DNA of 64,000 bases, taken from contig CAADRB010000001.1 in assembly GCA_900708905.1 (NCBI GenBank), positions 4,868,401-4,932,400 of the forward strand, given 5' to 3'. The notes below the pieces were generated by a model, which was not told where the DNA came from, did no database searches, and was given only the letters and a program-made list of their open reading frames with translations. Each line of letters opens with the position of its first letter. Within the stretch, counting starts at the first letter, position 1. The translations under genes and the position numbers were made by a program. The stretch is from Hymenolepis diminuta. Taxonomy: Eukaryota > Platyhelminthes > Cestoda > Cyclophyllidea > Hymenolepididae. Shown piece after piece: positions 62,917 to 64,000 of this stretch.

Positions 62917-63207
62917 TGTTATAATCTACTTTTTTCTGTAAGATACCGTAACCGACTCTTAGATTTCCTAAGACATTGAACTAATTACAAACCCGATCCG
63001 ACAATAATACAGTACAAAGCGACCCAAATCACTATTTCAACACAAGACGCACGTTTTGTATCCATGGGTCGATTTATCTTATGCACCATCTACAACCGTA
63101 AAGTAAATAAATTCGTTCGAATAAAAGGGAGTTTAAAGAAGCAGGAATTAAAAGTCGGAAAATAAAGAGTCTTATATATAAGAATTATTATTTTCTTATA
63201 TGTAACA
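62917..63207 (-). repeat. Solo LTR, family A, with 5-bp target duplication
   Basis: A 291-bp unit, TGTTATAATC ... ATATGTAACA on plus (TGTTACATATAAG start on minus, the sense strand inferred from the element at 43942-46290). GTTTA stands on both sides (62912-62916 and 63208-63212), a perfect target-site duplication. No internal sequence remains, so it arose by LTR-LTR recombination or the like. Related copies: 374-655, 43942-44214 and 46111-46205. Confidence 0.75.
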
Positions 63208-63799
63208 GTTTATAATACCATGTGGGTGTTTTTTGCCAACAGCAACAGAGTGGTCGATTTAAAATAGTATATTCATAATATCTTATAAGTTGTGCACATT
63301 TTTATATCTTGATCTCTAAAACACATTTCTTTAAGGTTTGATTAGACTAAGGTTGGGATATTATTATGAACTGAAGGCGATAAGTGGGGGATTTAGTGTT
63401 GACTTTATTGAGATATAGATCCGACATTGGACATAATTATAAATAATCCTTAATTAAAAATAAATTAAATTTATTTATATGATTTTATATTAAGTAAAAT
63501 TAGCGACATGCTTTACGAATTACACCTCACTTTTGATTCATTATAATCTACATATACTGCTATATATTATTAAATGATGATGAAAGCCATTAAATTAGTA
63601 TTTAATAGGCAATGATAATTAAATAGCCTGGATTACATTCTTTGTTAATAGGTTTCACGATTTATCATATTTTATTTTTCTCATGATAAGGTCATTTTAT
63701 ATTCCCGATTCGATTTTTTGATATGAGGGAAAAAGGTAAATGTCAATAGAAAATAATTAAGAAAGCAATGTATTTTGAATAGTGAATTTTCAAGTATAC
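63208..63799. other. AT-rich spacer
   Basis: Extremely AT-rich, no open frames of interest, no repeat copy recognised. Confidence 0.4.
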
Positions 63800-64000
63800 T
63801 GCTATAACGTAACCAACTAGGAGTTCGGATAGTAATCTAGCAGAGCCAACAATCTAGAAAACTCGGTAATATATCAACTTAACACAGAAGCTAATAACCC
63901 ACGGCAGATAAGAAGGCACGTTATAGTCAACACGCGTGCATTGACGAAACTCACACTCAATCGGTATCGGCTTAAACAAATACGAATAATGATCAAGTGT
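63800..64000 (+). repeat. LTR-like dispersed repeat, family C, copy 3, cut by window end
   Basis: Starts TGCTATAACGTAACC and continues as the reverse complement of 25900-26105 with few differences (for example GGCACGTTATAGTCAACACGCG). The element continues past the window. The opposite orientation relative to the other two copies is clear; which strand is sense is not. Confidence 0.6.

Overview
This is a eukaryotic nuclear window, AT-rich (about two thirds A+T by eye), with spliced genes separated by long repeat-laden stretches. The standard genetic code fits every gene. Intron sizes fall into three groups (35-47 nt, 67-85 nt and more than 600 nt). Together with Ty3/gypsy remnants, a mariner copy and tRNA-like SINEs, this points to a flatworm, most likely a parasitic (neodermatan) one. 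The lineage cannot be fixed from the sequence alone. A 12-base N run at 25865-25876 marks an assembly gap.

Layout. (1) 742-3000, plus strand: the last three coding exons of a mitochondrial m-AAA protease (AFG3-like/paraplegin). Its zinc-binding residues are all replaced, so it looks like a pseudoprotease. (2) 3060-20100: long gene-poor stretch with an LTR-like repeat with a possible short target duplication (8176-8550), a small paired-LTR-like element (14333-15470), other LTR-like repeats, and weak plus-strand coding fragments, including a clear FHA domain at 11904-12233. (3) 20297-24801, minus: ten exons of NOC2 (NOC2L), 5' end not found. (4) 25830-31115: repeats, a gypsy gag fragment, a dead full-length mariner with both terminal repeats (28264-29589), a gypsy integrase remnant and a SINE. 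(5) 34779-42203, minus: complete SCYL1 pseudokinase gene, six exons, 914 residues. (6) 42204-48870: repeats and a decayed LTR retrotransposon with a gag-protease remnant. (7) 48953-61038, minus: complete TM9SF nonaspanin gene, 13 exons, 637 residues. (8) 61039-64000: SINE fragment, a solo LTR with 5-bp target duplication (62917-63207) and an LTR-like repeat running off the end.

The four recognised genes are unrelated housekeeping functions (mitochondrial protein quality control, ribosome assembly, Golgi/COPI traffic, endomembrane nonaspanin), each with its own introns and most with a visible polyadenylation signal. No operon-like arrangement is evident. No CRISPR, rRNA or genuine tRNA gene was seen. 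The most notable signals are the m-AAA subunit without zinc ligands, the SCYL1 C-terminus ending in a tryptophan motif instead of the vertebrate coatomer dilysine-type signal, and the crowding of 35-47 nt introns, one of them with a GC donor, towards the 5' parts of genes.
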